From NCBI GenBank assembly GCA_017472965.1, contig JAFUNR010000014.1, positions 1-56,428 on the forward strand: a stretch of 56,428 nucleotides of DNA, read 5' to 3'. The translations under genes and the position numbers were made by a program. Shown in pieces: positions 21,952 to 30,734 of this stretch (positions within the stretch are counted from its first letter, which is position 1; each line of letters begins with the position of its first letter). A model generated the notes under the pieces. The model ran no database searches, was not told the origin of the DNA, and was given only the letters and a program-made list of their open reading frames with translations. The DNA is from Oscillospiraceae bacterium (lineage in GTDB: Bacteria; Bacillota; Clostridia; Oscillospirales; Ruminococcaceae).

Positions 21952-22929
21952 ATGAAAACCTGTCACATTCACATCACGGATATTTTTCATCCCCACGGCG
22001 ATCCGGACGATCACTACGATCTGGCGCTGGCCTTTGCGCTGCACAAAGCCGGACTGCTGCAGCTGGAGCAGGTGGTGATGGATTACCCCCCGCCCCACCG
22101 GGTGGGCGATCCCGCGCTGTGCGCCGCCGCGCAGCTCAACGAGATCACCGGCAGCCATGTGCCCGCCTGCATCGCCCCGCGGGATGAGGAGCTTGCCGGC
22201 GAGCGGCTGTGCGCCATGCTGCGCGCCGCACCGCTGCCGGTGACCTTCACCGTGGTGGGCAGTTCGGAGAGCATTGCCGCGGCCATCCGGCAGCAGCCGG
22301 CGCTTTTCAGCGAAAAATGCGCGGGCATTTATCTTGCCGCAGGCACCGGCATCGAGACCCCCGGCGGCATATTGGAATACAATGTGCGGCTGCACCCCGA
22401 GGCATTCACCACCGTGCTGAATGCCCCCTGCCCCGTTTACTGGGCGCCTTGCTACCACACCATCCTGACACAGGCCGGCGAGAGCATCTCGCCGGAGCGC
22501 AGCGGCTCGTACGGCAGCTGCTACTGCATCTACCAGCGTGAGCTGCTGGAGCATCTGCCCGCCCGTATGCAGAACTATTTTCTGTATATGCTGACCCGAA
22601 GCACCGACCCGAAATATCTGCGCTATCTGGACGGCGCGGTGGATGCCGCTGCGCTGGCGGAAAAGGGCGCGGAAAAGCGGCGGCTGTGGTCCACCCCGCT
22701 GCTGCTGCATGCTGCGGGCGTGCCCTGCGAAAGCTGGGAACTTGTGCCTGCCGCGATCAGCTGCGGCGAGGGCGGCCATACCGCATGGCGGCCGGCGGAA
22801 AAGAGCAGCCGCTATATCTTCTGCAAAAAGGGCGAAGCTCTGCCCGTGACCGATACCTTTGACACCACCGGCGCTTATAAAGAGGAGATGCTGGCAAAGC
22901 TGCGCTGCCTGCTGGGCGCGCTGGAATAA
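21952..22929 (+). CDS. Divergent nucleoside-hydrolase-like protein
   Basis: A 325-residue cytosolic protein from ATG 21952 behind GGGAGG. The N-terminus reads HITDIFHPHGDPDDHYDLALAFAL, an altered form of the DTDxGxDDxxA calcium-binding loop of inosine/uridine nucleoside hydrolases (D17, D19, D20 retained). Later segments (TVVGSSESIAAAI, YNVRLHPEAFTTVL) follow the same Rossmann-like order. Usual members hydrolyse the N-glycosidic bond of ribonucleosides; insertion of HPHG and HY in the loop makes the substrate doubtful. It is a single gene with terminators on both sides. Confidence 0.65.
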   Translation: MKTCHIHITDIFHPHGDPDDHYDLALAFALHKAGLLQLEQVVMDYPPPHRVGDPALCAAAQLNEITGSHVPACIAPRDEELAGERLCAMLRAAPLPVTFTVVGSSESIAAAIRQQPALFSEKCAGIYLAAGTGIETPGGILEYNVRLHPEAFTTVLNAPCPVYWAPCYHTILTQAGESISPERSGSYGSCYCIYQRELLEHLPARMQNYFLYMLTRSTDPKYLRYLDGAVDAAALAEKGAEKRRLWSTPLLLHAAGVPCESWELVPAAISCGEGGHTAWRPAEKSSRYIFCKKGEALPVTDTFDTTGAYKEEMLAKLRCLLGALE

Positions 22930-22932
22930 CCG

Positions 22933-22986
22933 AAAAACGGACCGACCCCTGCAGGCGCTGCGCCGCCGGGACGGTCCGTTTTTTGT
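22933..22986. terminator. Terminator
   Basis: AAAAACGGACCG and CGGTCCGTTTTTT form a long stem around a GC-rich loop, between convergent genes. Confidence 0.8.
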
Positions 22987-23050
22987 AAAGTATTTGAAAT
23001 CCGGTGCGAGCAGAGGTTTATGCTATCCTTTCAAACGCAAAAGCATCCGC

Positions 23051-24064
23051 TCACCCCACCGGGGCAAAGTAGACCCAGCCATCCTCCAGCAGCAGGGCAA
23101 TGCCGCTGCCGTAGCGGGCGCAGGGCGCACCCGTGCAGGGGAAATTGGCCTGCAGCTCCTGCTGCGGCAGCGTGCCGGAGGGAACTGTCGAGCCGATGCT
23201 GCCGAGGAGATCGCCCTCTGCAGGCTCCGCCGCCAGCACACTGCCCATACTGTAATACAGCCGGCCCTGCACCATGACCACCGGCAGCTGTGTCATATCC
23301 GGCACGGCACTTTCCTGTTCCGCTTCTGCCATGCTGCCGTCGATTACAGCGGAATCCGCTTCGTCCCGCTGCCGGTCGGTATCGGGCGTCTGTGCGGTAC
23401 CCCCGCCCGCCGTATTCTTTTCCTGTACAGCAGATTCATCCGTGAGCTCGACTTCGACAAAGAGTTCTTCCTCCGTCTCCTCTGCTGTTTCCTCCACTAT
23501 TTCTGCGGCGGGCTGATGCGCGGCAGGCTCTTCGGCAGCGCCCGACGCAGTATCATAGCTGTGGGCATCCTCAAGCGCACCGTAAAGCTCGGCAGGAGCA
23601 TCCCCCGGCTCCGCTTCCGTCACAACGGAGGCATTACTCTGATAGGCCGTTTCCGGCGCGGCAAGCTTCATGGAGAAAAAACCGCCTGAAAGCAGCCTTG
23701 CCCCGCCGAACACCACCAGCAGTGCGGCGGCCGTGCCCAGTGCCCAGCGCTGCCAGCGGATCAGGCGGCTGCGCTGCGGACGGCTTTTTGCCGGCACGGC
23801 GGCTTCGGATGTCTTTTCAGCGGCTGCCGCTGCAGTTTCTGCCGCCGCTTCCGCTGTTACCTGATTCGCTGCGGATGCAGCCGTCTGTGCAGAGTTCTCC
23901 GCAAGGCCCGCCTTTTGCAGCGCCCGTTCATACAAGGCCCGCTGCTGTGCCCGGGTCAGGGGCGGTGCATCGGTGGGCAGCGCCGCCAGCCGCGCCTGCA
24001 GGGCCTGTGCCTGCCGCACCGTTTCGTTTTCATTTATCTGTACTTTGTTTTCACGCTTGCTCAT
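23051..24064 (-). CDS. Single-pass membrane protein, probable anti-sigma factor of the adjacent ECF sigma
   Basis: A 337-residue protein whose start overlaps the sigma gene by 4 bases. About 100 N-terminal residues are cytosolic (PPLTRAQQRALYERALQKAGL, then an Ala-rich stretch), one membrane segment lies at about 106-126 (WALGTAAALLVVFGGARLL), and about 210 residues are outside. The outer part has a long acidic, low-complexity linker (EEIVEETAEETEEEL-like) and ends in a small domain (LPVVMVQGRLYYSMGSVL, then ALLLEDGWVYFAP). This topology, and coupling to an ECF sigma factor, is that of membrane anti-sigma factors, though no zinc HxxxCxxC motif is present. The C-terminal domain may sense an extracellular signal. 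Confidence 0.65.
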   Translation of the reverse strand: MSKRENKVQINENETVRQAQALQARLAALPTDAPPLTRAQQRALYERALQKAGLAENSAQTAASAANQVTAEAAAETAAAAAEKTSEAAVPAKSRPQRSRLIRWQRWALGTAAALLVVFGGARLLSGGFFSMKLAAPETAYQSNASVVTEAEPGDAPAELYGALEDAHSYDTASGAAEEPAAHQPAAEIVEETAEETEEELFVEVELTDESAVQEKNTAGGGTAQTPDTDRQRDEADSAVIDGSMAEAEQESAVPDMTQLPVVMVQGRLYYSMGSVLAAEPAEGDLLGSIGSTVPSGTLPQQELQANFPCTGAPCARYGSGIALLLEDGWVYFAPVG

Positions 24065-24624
24065 TCCGGCATCACCCCCTCCTGCATCAATTGCTCACGC
24101 AGCTTTTTTCTGCCGCGCTGAATGCGGCTTTCCACCGCTTTGATATGCATACCCAGCCGCGCCGCAATGACCGGCACCGACTCGCACAGCAAAAACCGCC
24201 GTGTAAAGATCTCGTCATCCGGCGGCGGCATTGCACGAATGATACGCTCCACCCGGGCCATGGCATCGGTGCGCTCGGCCTCGTCCGCTGTGGAATACGG
24301 CGCGGCGGTCAGCTCCAGCTGTTCCTCCTGCACATCTGCCGTGTGCTGCCGGCGGCGCTTCAGGCTGCGGTAGCGATCGATGGCGGCGCTGCGTGCCGCC
24401 CAGATCACAAAGCCGCGGATGGTGCCGTTCTGCAGTGTGATCTTTGCGCTGTCGTGCCAGATGCGCACCAGCACATCGGCGGCGCACTCCTCGGCATCCT
24501 GCTCATCATTCGGCAAAATCCGCCGCACAACGGCAGTGATCAGTGCACCGTATTTCTGTGTCAGCGCCCACAGACCCTCCTCCGGCTGCGTGCGCAGCGC
24601 AGCCAGCAATTCCCTGTCATCCAT
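24061..24624 (-). CDS. ECF-type RNA polymerase sigma factor
   Basis: A 187-residue sigma-70 family protein. Region 2 is at about residues 25-90 (YGALITAVVRRILPNDEQDAEECAADVLVRIW, then IRGFVIWAARSAAIDRYR) and region 4 at about 125-180 (MPPPDDEIFTRRFLLCESVPVIAARLGMHIKAVESRIQRGRKKLREQL). The second helix of the region 4 HTH and the SRIQRGRKKL end are clear. It should direct RNA polymerase to a small regulon, likely controlled by the membrane protein encoded next. AAAGGAGG is rather far (13 bases) from the ATG. Upstream lies a perfect 7-bp inverted repeat at 24688-24705. Confidence 0.92.
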   Translation of the reverse strand: MDDRELLAALRTQPEEGLWALTQKYGALITAVVRRILPNDEQDAEECAADVLVRIWHDSAKITLQNGTIRGFVIWAARSAAIDRYRSLKRRRQHTADVQEEQLELTAAPYSTADEAERTDAMARVERIIRAMPPPDDEIFTRRFLLCESVPVIAARLGMHIKAVESRIQRGRKKLREQLMQEGVMPE

Positions 24625-24687
24625 GGCGGTCCGTCAGCCTCCTTTACGCCGGTCGGTTCGGGTTCTCCGCACGGCGCAGGGCGGCGC

Positions 24688-24705
24688 GGGAGAATCACTT
24701 CTCCC
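24688..24705. repeat. Inverted repeat upstream of the ECF sigma gene
   Basis: GGGAGAA-N4-TTCTCCC, perfect, about 65 bases before the sigma start codon and next to an AT-rich TATATA stretch that may be its -10. Could be an operator or leader hairpin. Confidence 0.4.
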
Positions 24706-24726
24706 TATATACTAATGCAAACGGCG

Positions 24727-24786
24727 AAAAAACGCAAATCCCTTCGTTATTTATGAAGGGAAAACACTTCTGCGCGGCGTTTTTTT
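24727..24786. terminator. Symmetric hairpin with A/T-runs between divergent operons
   Basis: AAAAAACGC pairs with GCGTTTTTT, enclosing a second stem TCCCTTC / GAAGGGA (24739-24745 and 24755-24761). It looks like a bidirectional terminator, yet it lies between two divergently transcribed operons, where none is needed. Otherwise the 370-base gap 24625-24996 holds only promoter-like AT-rich sequence. Confidence 0.45.
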
Positions 24787-24912
24787 AAAAGAGAGATCCC
24801 CGCTGCCAATGACCCGAACTCCTTTCTTTTCGCAAAATGTCCGCATACGGCGGGCGGTTTTCATACTTCTATCGCAAAATCATAAAGAAACCGTCAATTC
24901 GCTTTCACAAAA

Positions 24913-24942
24913 TTATCACAAAAATTTCGTAAACTGTAAAAT
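24913..24942 (+). promoter_or_regulatory. Predicted promoter of the OmpR-type two-component operon
   Basis: TTATCA (24913-24918), 18-base spacer, TAAAAT (24937-24942), in the most AT-rich stretch before the response regulator. Confidence 0.4.
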
Positions 24943-24996
24943 GAAACACTGTTGATTTGCCGGCCGTGCGCCGGTTCACGAAAGGTGGTATAACAG

Positions 24997-25683
24997 ATGA
25001 TCAACATTCTGATCGTAGACGATGAGCCCCTGATCCGCGGGCTGATCCGCGAGCATCTGGAGCATGAGGGCTTTGCCTGCAGTGAAGCGGGCGACGGCAG
25101 CGCTGCGCTGGCGTTTCTTTCCGCCAACCGGGTGGATATGGTGATTCTGGATATTATGATGCCGTTTGTGGACGGCATGACCTGCCTGCGGGAGATGCGC
25201 AAGCGCCGCATCGATACCCCCGTGATCATGCTGACCGCCCGCGGTGAGGAGTACGATCGCATTGCCGGACTGGAAAGCGGCGCGGACGATTACATCGTCA
25301 AGCCGTTCAGTCCGCGGGAGCTGGTGGCACGCGTAAAAGTGGTGCTGAACCGCACCCTGCCCCGGGAGGAGGAAAGCCCCGAGCTTTTCACCTTTGGCGG
25401 TCTGGTGGTGGATACCGCCAGCCACAGCGTGCGCATCGACGGCAAGGAGCTGGCGCTGACCCCCAAGGAATTCGATCTGCTGGTATTTCTGGCAAGCAAC
25501 CGGGGGATTGCGCTCAGCCGCGAAAAGATCCTGCAGAAGGTATGGAACTACGATTATTACGGTGAGGACCGCACGGTGGATACCCACGTCAAAATGCTGC
25601 GCAGCCATCTGGGCAGCTACCGCAATCTGATCACCACGGTGTGGGGCGTGGGTTACAAGTTCGATCCCGAGCAGATCGGCTGA
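24997..25683 (+). CDS. OmpR/PhoB-family response regulator
   Basis: A 228-residue regulator. The receiver domain (1-120) has acidic residues DDE at 8-10, phosphoacceptor D52 (VILDIMMP), T79 (MLTAR) and K101 (YIVKPFSPREL). A winged-helix DNA-binding domain follows (about 130-226: ALTPKEFDLLVFLASNRGIALSREKILQKVW, then RTVDTHVKMLRSHLG and TVWGVGYKF). Overall layout is PhoB/WalR-like. The kinase gene starts 4 bases after its stop, so the two are a cognate pair. The AAAGGTGG ribosome binding site is good. Confidence 0.95.
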   Translation: MINILIVDDEPLIRGLIREHLEHEGFACSEAGDGSAALAFLSANRVDMVILDIMMPFVDGMTCLREMRKRRIDTPVIMLTARGEEYDRIAGLESGADDYIVKPFSPRELVARVKVVLNRTLPREEESPELFTFGGLVVDTASHSVRIDGKELALTPKEFDLLVFLASNRGIALSREKILQKVWNYDYYGEDRTVDTHVKMLRSHLGSYRNLITTVWGVGYKFDPEQIG

Positions 25684-25687
25684 GCGT

Positions 25688-27226
25688 ATGAAGAGCATCA
25701 AACAAAAACTGATGGCCTATGTCAGCCTGATCTGCCTTGTGCTGGTCGGGCTGGTCTTTCTGTTCGCTCAGTTCCTGCTGGAGCCCGCGTATCTGGGCGC
25801 CACGCGGCGGGATCTGGCGGGCAAGGTGAACAAATTTGCCGCTATTATTGAAGAAAACGGTCTGATGGATGCCACCGGCCGCAATTTTCACGAGGCCGTG
25901 CTGCGGGAGGGCAACCCCCTGATCGAGGACGGCGAGTGTCTGGATATCTCCTACGGCAGAACGCTTGCCTATGTGGGCGGACTTGACCGTATTGCCCGCT
26001 GCGCACTGCACTATGAGCATATCGAATCCAACTGGACCAAGTGGATCGAAAAGCGCAGCGAAAACAACCTGCTGGTTCTGCGGCTGCGGGAGCAGACCCG
26101 TGACGAAGGAAAGCTTGCCGCCGAGGTGGAGGGTCTGAACGCTACCTCCCAGCTGGTGGTGGGCCGCTATCTGGAGGATGAGGATACCGTGCTGCTGATG
26201 AGCACCAGTCTGGAGCGCATCGGTCACGCGGTCAATGTGCTCAAGCGCCAGCTGATGTGGGTAGGCTGTCTGCTGCTGGTGGTATCGCTGCTGACGGCGC
26301 TTGTTTTTGCCCACTGGTTCACCCGCCCCATCGAGGCGCTTTCCGCAGCGGCGCGGCGCATCGCCGGCGGCGACTATGATGTACAGGTGCCGGTGACGCT
26401 GAAGGACGAGATCGGCCAGCTGACAGAGGATTTCAATACCATGGCGCGGGAGGTCGCCCGTTCCGATGCGGTACAAAAAGATCTGATCGCCAATGTCAGC
26501 CACGATCTGCGCACCCCGCTGACACTGATCAAGGGCTATGCCGAGACCATCCGCGATTTAAACGGCGACGACAGGGCAAAGCGTGATGCCCAGCTGGATA
26601 TCATCATCAGCGAGGCCGACCGCCTCGGCGGACTGGTGGGCAGCGTGATGGAGCTTTCCCGTCTGGATGCCGGCACCGAAAAATTCCAGCCGGTACGGTT
26701 TGACATCAGCGATTTCTGCGAGGAGCTGAGCTACCGCTACGAGGACATCTGTGAGAAAAACGGCTACCGGCTGCAGCTGGAAACCCCCGGAGAGCGTATT
26801 ATTGCCGCCGATCCGGATCTGATCAGCCGCGTGCTGCACAATCTGATCTCCAACGCCATTGCTCATGTGGGCGAGGACGGCATGATCCTGCTGCGGGTGC
26901 TGGATGGCCCCGACGGCATGGTGACGGTGGAGGTGGAGGACCACGGCGAGGGCATCGCAAAGGACGAGCTGCCCCATGTATTCAAGCGCTACTACCGTGC
27001 CCGTCAGGCCAACGGCAAGCCCGGCGCGGGGCTGGGACTATCCATCGTGCGGGCGATTTTGATCACCCATCGCTTCCCCTTCGGCGTACGCAGCACGGTG
27101 GGGGCAGGCTCCACCTTCTGGTTCTCTGCTCCGGCAGAGGGCGCTGCGCCTTCCGTCCCGCCCAGGGCAACCCCTGCCCGCAGCATCTTTACCGGCGGCA
27201 GACCGCCGTTTTCCCAGCCGAAATAA
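25688..27226 (+). CDS. Membrane sensor histidine kinase
   Basis: A 512-residue kinase: membrane segment 1 (about 8-30), extracellular sensor domain (31-188, no known fold recognised), membrane segment 2 (about 190-210), HAMP (211-262), HisKA with phospho-histidine H272 (NVSHDLRTPLTLIKGYAE), and HATPase with N box (HNLISNAIAH, N389), G1 (VEDHGEGIA) and G2 (GAGLGLSIV). After the ATPase domain there is a 30-residue Pro/Arg-rich tail (from about 482) not usual in the family. It phosphorylates the preceding response regulator. The signal may relate to the cell surface, given the SH3-domain protein encoded next. Confidence 0.95.
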   Translation: MKSIKQKLMAYVSLICLVLVGLVFLFAQFLLEPAYLGATRRDLAGKVNKFAAIIEENGLMDATGRNFHEAVLREGNPLIEDGECLDISYGRTLAYVGGLDRIARCALHYEHIESNWTKWIEKRSENNLLVLRLREQTRDEGKLAAEVEGLNATSQLVVGRYLEDEDTVLLMSTSLERIGHAVNVLKRQLMWVGCLLLVVSLLTALVFAHWFTRPIEALSAAARRIAGGDYDVQVPVTLKDEIGQLTEDFNTMAREVARSDAVQKDLIANVSHDLRTPLTLIKGYAETIRDLNGDDRAKRDAQLDIIISEADRLGGLVGSVMELSRLDAGTEKFQPVRFDISDFCEELSYRYEDICEKNGYRLQLETPGERIIAADPDLISRVLHNLISNAIAHVGEDGMILLRVLDGPDGMVTVEVEDHGEGIAKDELPHVFKRYYRARQANGKPGAGLGLSIVRAILITHRFPFGVRSTVGAGSTFWFSAPAEGAAPSVPPRATPARSIFTGGRPPFSQPK

Positions 27227-27298
27227 GCCGCGCTTGACGCAATGCGCCGGAAACACTATAATGAAACCGGATCATCCCGATGGAAAGGAGGCCGTGCC

Positions 27299-28579
27299 AT
27301 GTACTGTCAGCACTGCGGCAGCAAGCTGCCGGAGGATGCCGCGCTGTGTCCCCGCTGCGGCACACAGCAGAAAAAACGGCAGGAGACACTGATCTCTCCT
27401 GCATTCAGCACACAGGAATTCAATGCGGTGAACACCCCTGTTTCCCCGCCGCCCCCCAAAAAACGACCGCTGTGGATCCCCCTGCTGCTGCCGGTGATGC
27501 TGGTTTTCTGCATCGGCCTTGCGCTGACCGCACAGTATCGACTGCCCATGGACGGCAGTCTGCCGCTTTATGCGGGTGAGAGCGCCGCGCACAGCGAAAA
27601 TACATCGGCAGAGAGTACAGAGCCCGCCGGTGACTCTGCCCCGTCCGACAGTCTGCCGGAGAATGCCGGTAATGCCGGGAGCGAGGGCGCTGCCGAAAGC
27701 GAAACGCAGGCGCCGCCCAGCGCATGGGGCGATATGCCCGATGTGCCCGCGGCAGAAAGCACTCCGGAAGGTACCGGCACTGCCGCCGCACTGGCGCAGG
27801 GGCTTTCGCCGGATGGCGTGACCTCCGCGCCCCATACCGATGCCGTGCTGGCGGCAGCCGCACCGCTGGAAAAAGCCACGGTGTACGCGGTATCGGTGGA
27901 TACCCCCACCCTGCGGCTGCGGGCGCAGCCGACCATCTCTGCCGAGGTACTGGATCAGCTTTACAGCAGCGGCTCCCGCTTTTACGGGCTGCATCAGCAG
28001 GATGGCTGGGTGTACGGTGTGTATCTGGGCCAGACCGGCTGGTGTGCGCTGGAATACCTGACCCCTGCCAGCGAAGTCCCTCTGCCGGATTTTCTCTCCG
28101 CCAGCGAGCAGTGCCGCTATCTGCAGGCGCTTTCGCTGTATAATGGCTGCACCGTGGGCGGCAGCCCCGGCCGCAATCATGCCGACACCCGCGAGATCAA
28201 CGGCCTGCGCTACTGCAGCAGCCGCAGCTTTCAGGGCAGCTACGACCGGCTGTGCGCAGTGCTTGGGGATGTGTTTGTGACGGATGTCGCCCTGCGGCTT
28301 TTTCTGAGCGGCAGCTTTTATCCGGTGGACGATCAGCTGTACGAGCTGGATGCAGATGGCGGCAGCATTCTTGCCATTCTGCACCAGTACACGCAGTTCC
28401 GGCTGGATGGCCGCGGCGAGGAGCGTATCGTCTTTACCCAGCTTGCCACCTATAAGGATGACTATGATCAGCACCTGTACACCATGGAATGGCCTGTAGT
28501 GCTGGTCAAAGGCGTGGACGGTGTGTGGCGCTGCGAAGTGATCACCAGCGCCGTATACGGCGATCTGCTGGCCGAATGA
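27299..28579 (+). CDS. Zinc-ribbon, single-pass membrane protein with extracellular SH3-like domain
   Basis: A 426-residue protein from ATG 27299 behind AAAGGAGG. Residues 3-20 are a zinc ribbon (YCQHCGSKL, then CPRCGTQ; two CxxC pairs) in the cytosol; a Pro-rich stretch (PPPPKKRP) leads to a membrane segment at about 58-77. Outside come a Ser/Glu/Ala-rich linker (about 85-190), an SH3_3-like domain (about 195-262: DTPTLRLRAQPTISAEVLDQLYSSG, GWVYGVYLGQTGWCALEYL) of the kind that binds cell-wall peptide, and about 160 residues of unknown fold. It lies 72 bases after the kinase and may be part of that operon or its target. A terminator follows at 28620-28653. Confidence 0.75.
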   Translation: MYCQHCGSKLPEDAALCPRCGTQQKKRQETLISPAFSTQEFNAVNTPVSPPPPKKRPLWIPLLLPVMLVFCIGLALTAQYRLPMDGSLPLYAGESAAHSENTSAESTEPAGDSAPSDSLPENAGNAGSEGAAESETQAPPSAWGDMPDVPAAESTPEGTGTAAALAQGLSPDGVTSAPHTDAVLAAAAPLEKATVYAVSVDTPTLRLRAQPTISAEVLDQLYSSGSRFYGLHQQDGWVYGVYLGQTGWCALEYLTPASEVPLPDFLSASEQCRYLQALSLYNGCTVGGSPGRNHADTREINGLRYCSSRSFQGSYDRLCAVLGDVFVTDVALRLFLSGSFYPVDDQLYELDADGGSILAILHQYTQFRLDGRGEERIVFTQLATYKDDYDQHLYTMEWPVVLVKGVDGVWRCEVITSAVYGDLLAE

Positions 28580-28619
28580 AGAACGAACCATACCGGATAA
28601 CACTTTCCTGTGATGCAAA

Positions 28620-28653
28620 AAGGCCGCTGCGGCAATGCAGCGGCCTTCTTTTC
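28620..28653. terminator. Rho-independent terminator
   Basis: AAGGCCGCTGC / GCAGCGGCCTT perfect stem with 6-base loop and TCTTTTC tail; convergent genes on both sides. Confidence 0.8.
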
Positions 28654-28706
28654 TACCCGGTGGGCGGTTTGGTATAACAAATACAGAGTGTTTGCCGTCA
28701 CGGCGC

Positions 28707-30698
28707 TTATTCCGCGGCTGGGCCGCACACAGTACAGCCCAGAATGCCAATGCGGCCACAAAGCGGCTCCACCCGGATGGCGTGGGGGCCGTTGGCAAGA
28801 CCGGTCACCCGGTATTCTGCCCCGCCCTCGCCCGCAAGGTCGGCGCAGCCGAGGAAGCAGCCGTCCGCCCAGATGCCGGCCTTTCCGAAGCCGGAGGCTT
28901 TCTGGAAGCGCACGGTAAAATCCGTGCCGTGCACATTCCACTTGGCGGCGATGCGCCCTTCGCCCAGATAGCCGCCTTCCATACGGTGCCAGCGGTCGGG
29001 GGCGGCTTCATCACCGGAGTGCAGAACCGCATCCTCCGGCATCAGCTGACCTGCGCCGAGAATGGCATCTACCGCATTCCACTGCCATGTATAGGGCCGG
29101 GCTTCACCCTCCACCTCAAAGCGGGTGCATTCCAGACGGCCGCGGGGCTGGGCCACCAGCGCCAACGGCGCGGTCTTATACGGCAGCGGCAGCTTTTCGC
29201 ACACGGGACTGCCGTTGGCCCACACGCTCAAAGCGCCCTTTTCATCCCGCAGAATGCGCAGTGCGGTGATATCCTGCCCGGCAACACCGTGCACATGGGT
29301 GACGATCCGGGTATTGGGCTGCACGGTACGCGCCGCACTGATGCGCAGACCGGCGGCAGTCTGCTGCGGAAGCTCTTCGGCGGGGACGGGGCCTTCGTTC
29401 GGCAGCACGCTTACTACAGAGCAGCTGCTGCCGCACACCCGCACCGCCATATAGCCGCTGACAGCGGTATCGTTCGGCACGCTGTCGGCACAGCTGTTGT
29501 CCGGACCGAGCACGCCCTCATAATTGAAGGCAAAATCAACGGTGCCTTTGCTGCTGAATTCCACATTCGCTTCAAATGCGCCGTAGGCGGCCTTCAGCGG
29601 AGAGACGGATGCACCGGCGTGGCCGGTGAAGGTGAAGCCATCCGACCAGGGGGTATCCCACGGGCGCACCGCCAGATTCAATGTGCCGTAATCCCGCTCA
29701 TCCTTGCTGGCATTCATCACCACATAGCGGCCGTCCTCCACAAAGCCGTGGATGGTCTGACCCCAGATACCGGCGAATTCATCCGGATGGTCATGGGCGT
29801 GCCAGACATTGCCGTCCTGCGTCAGCTGCCACGCGGCAGGGTCGTGGGCACGCTCCAGCTCAGCTTCGAATATCACCTGATAGTTGCGGTTCATTGCCAC
29901 AGAGGTGGCATGGGCCGCCACCTTATCGCCGCGCACCTCCACCGGGAAGAATTCCAGCGGACAGGGGTAGTAGCCCGGGGTATCGCAGCTGAGGATGATG
30001 TGCGGCAGGCTCCACGGGCCATCCGCGGTAGGGGCGGTCATAGCGGCCAGCGCCCATGCATAGTGCTGGTGACTGTCGGTCAGGGCGAAGGCGATGTAAT
30101 CGTTTTTGCGGGGCACCACGCAGCTGGCATACTGGCGGCCCCATTTGCCCAGCGTGCCGAAGGTGGCCCGATTGGAAAGAAACCGCTGCGGCACACGGGT
30201 GAAGGGGCCGGCGGGGGAATCCGCCCATGCGATAGCAGCGCCGCTGTCGGCTGTATGACCATTGGGATCGTGGGCCTTTTCCCATGTCATATCATTGGTG
30301 GAGGTATCATAGGTGAGCAGATACTTGCCCATTCTTTCATCCCAGACGAGGAATACATCCGGGCAGCCGTCGGAGGGGAAATCGTTGCCCTCGAAGGTGA
30401 AGCCGGTTTCCATGCCCCAGCCCAGATCCTCCCAGCTTTCGCCCTTATCCCCGGAACGGTAGATGCGGAAGCGGCTGGGCAGATCCCCCAGATAGCCGTA
30501 GCCGTACAGGCCGGCATAATAATACCATGTGCCGTCAAAATCGCAGAACAGCGAGCCGTTCACCGCCCATTCGTAGGGGGGCTCACTGCGGTGGACGGTA
30601 TCGCCCAGACGCTCGAAGGTATCGAACGAGGGATCGCCCAGCACAGGGTGGCGCAGCCACGCATTCATATGGTCGGTTTTTGCGTAATCCTTTTTCAT
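28707..30698 (-). CDS. GH43/GH32-like beta-propeller glycosidase candidate
   Basis: A 663-residue protein without signal peptide. The first 345 residues look like the five-bladed propeller of the GH43/GH32/GH68 superfamily: NGSLFCDFDGTWYYYAGLYG, then FPSDGCPDVFLVWDERMGKYLLTYD, a DSPAGPF-type blade edge, and GRYVVMNASKDERDYGTLNLA. Residues about 350-520 form a beta-sandwich as in GH32 enzymes (SPLKAAYGAFEANVEFSSKGTVDFAFNY; LRILRDEKGALSVWANG), and the C-terminal 140 residues are another beta-rich module ending GILGCTVCGPAAE. The class is supported by pattern only; I cannot pick the three catalytic acids with confidence. It follows the flavodoxin-like gene by 36 bases on the same transcript. Substrate unknown, probably a glycoside processed inside the cell. 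Confidence 0.6.
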   Translation of the reverse strand: MKKDYAKTDHMNAWLRHPVLGDPSFDTFERLGDTVHRSEPPYEWAVNGSLFCDFDGTWYYYAGLYGYGYLGDLPSRFRIYRSGDKGESWEDLGWGMETGFTFEGNDFPSDGCPDVFLVWDERMGKYLLTYDTSTNDMTWEKAHDPNGHTADSGAAIAWADSPAGPFTRVPQRFLSNRATFGTLGKWGRQYASCVVPRKNDYIAFALTDSHQHYAWALAAMTAPTADGPWSLPHIILSCDTPGYYPCPLEFFPVEVRGDKVAAHATSVAMNRNYQVIFEAELERAHDPAAWQLTQDGNVWHAHDHPDEFAGIWGQTIHGFVEDGRYVVMNASKDERDYGTLNLAVRPWDTPWSDGFTFTGHAGASVSPLKAAYGAFEANVEFSSKGTVDFAFNYEGVLGPDNSCADSVPNDTAVSGYMAVRVCGSSCSVVSVLPNEGPVPAEELPQQTAAGLRISAARTVQPNTRIVTHVHGVAGQDITALRILRDEKGALSVWANGSPVCEKLPLPYKTAPLALVAQPRGRLECTRFEVEGEARPYTWQWNAVDAILGAGQLMPEDAVLHSGDEAAPDRWHRMEGGYLGEGRIAAKWNVHGTDFTVRFQKASGFGKAGIWADGCFLGCADLAGEGGAEYRVTGLANGPHAIRVEPLCGRIGILGCTVCGPAAE

Positions 30699-30734
30699 CC
30701 CGTTTTTTCCTCTCTCCGCGTTCTCTGCGGCGCT

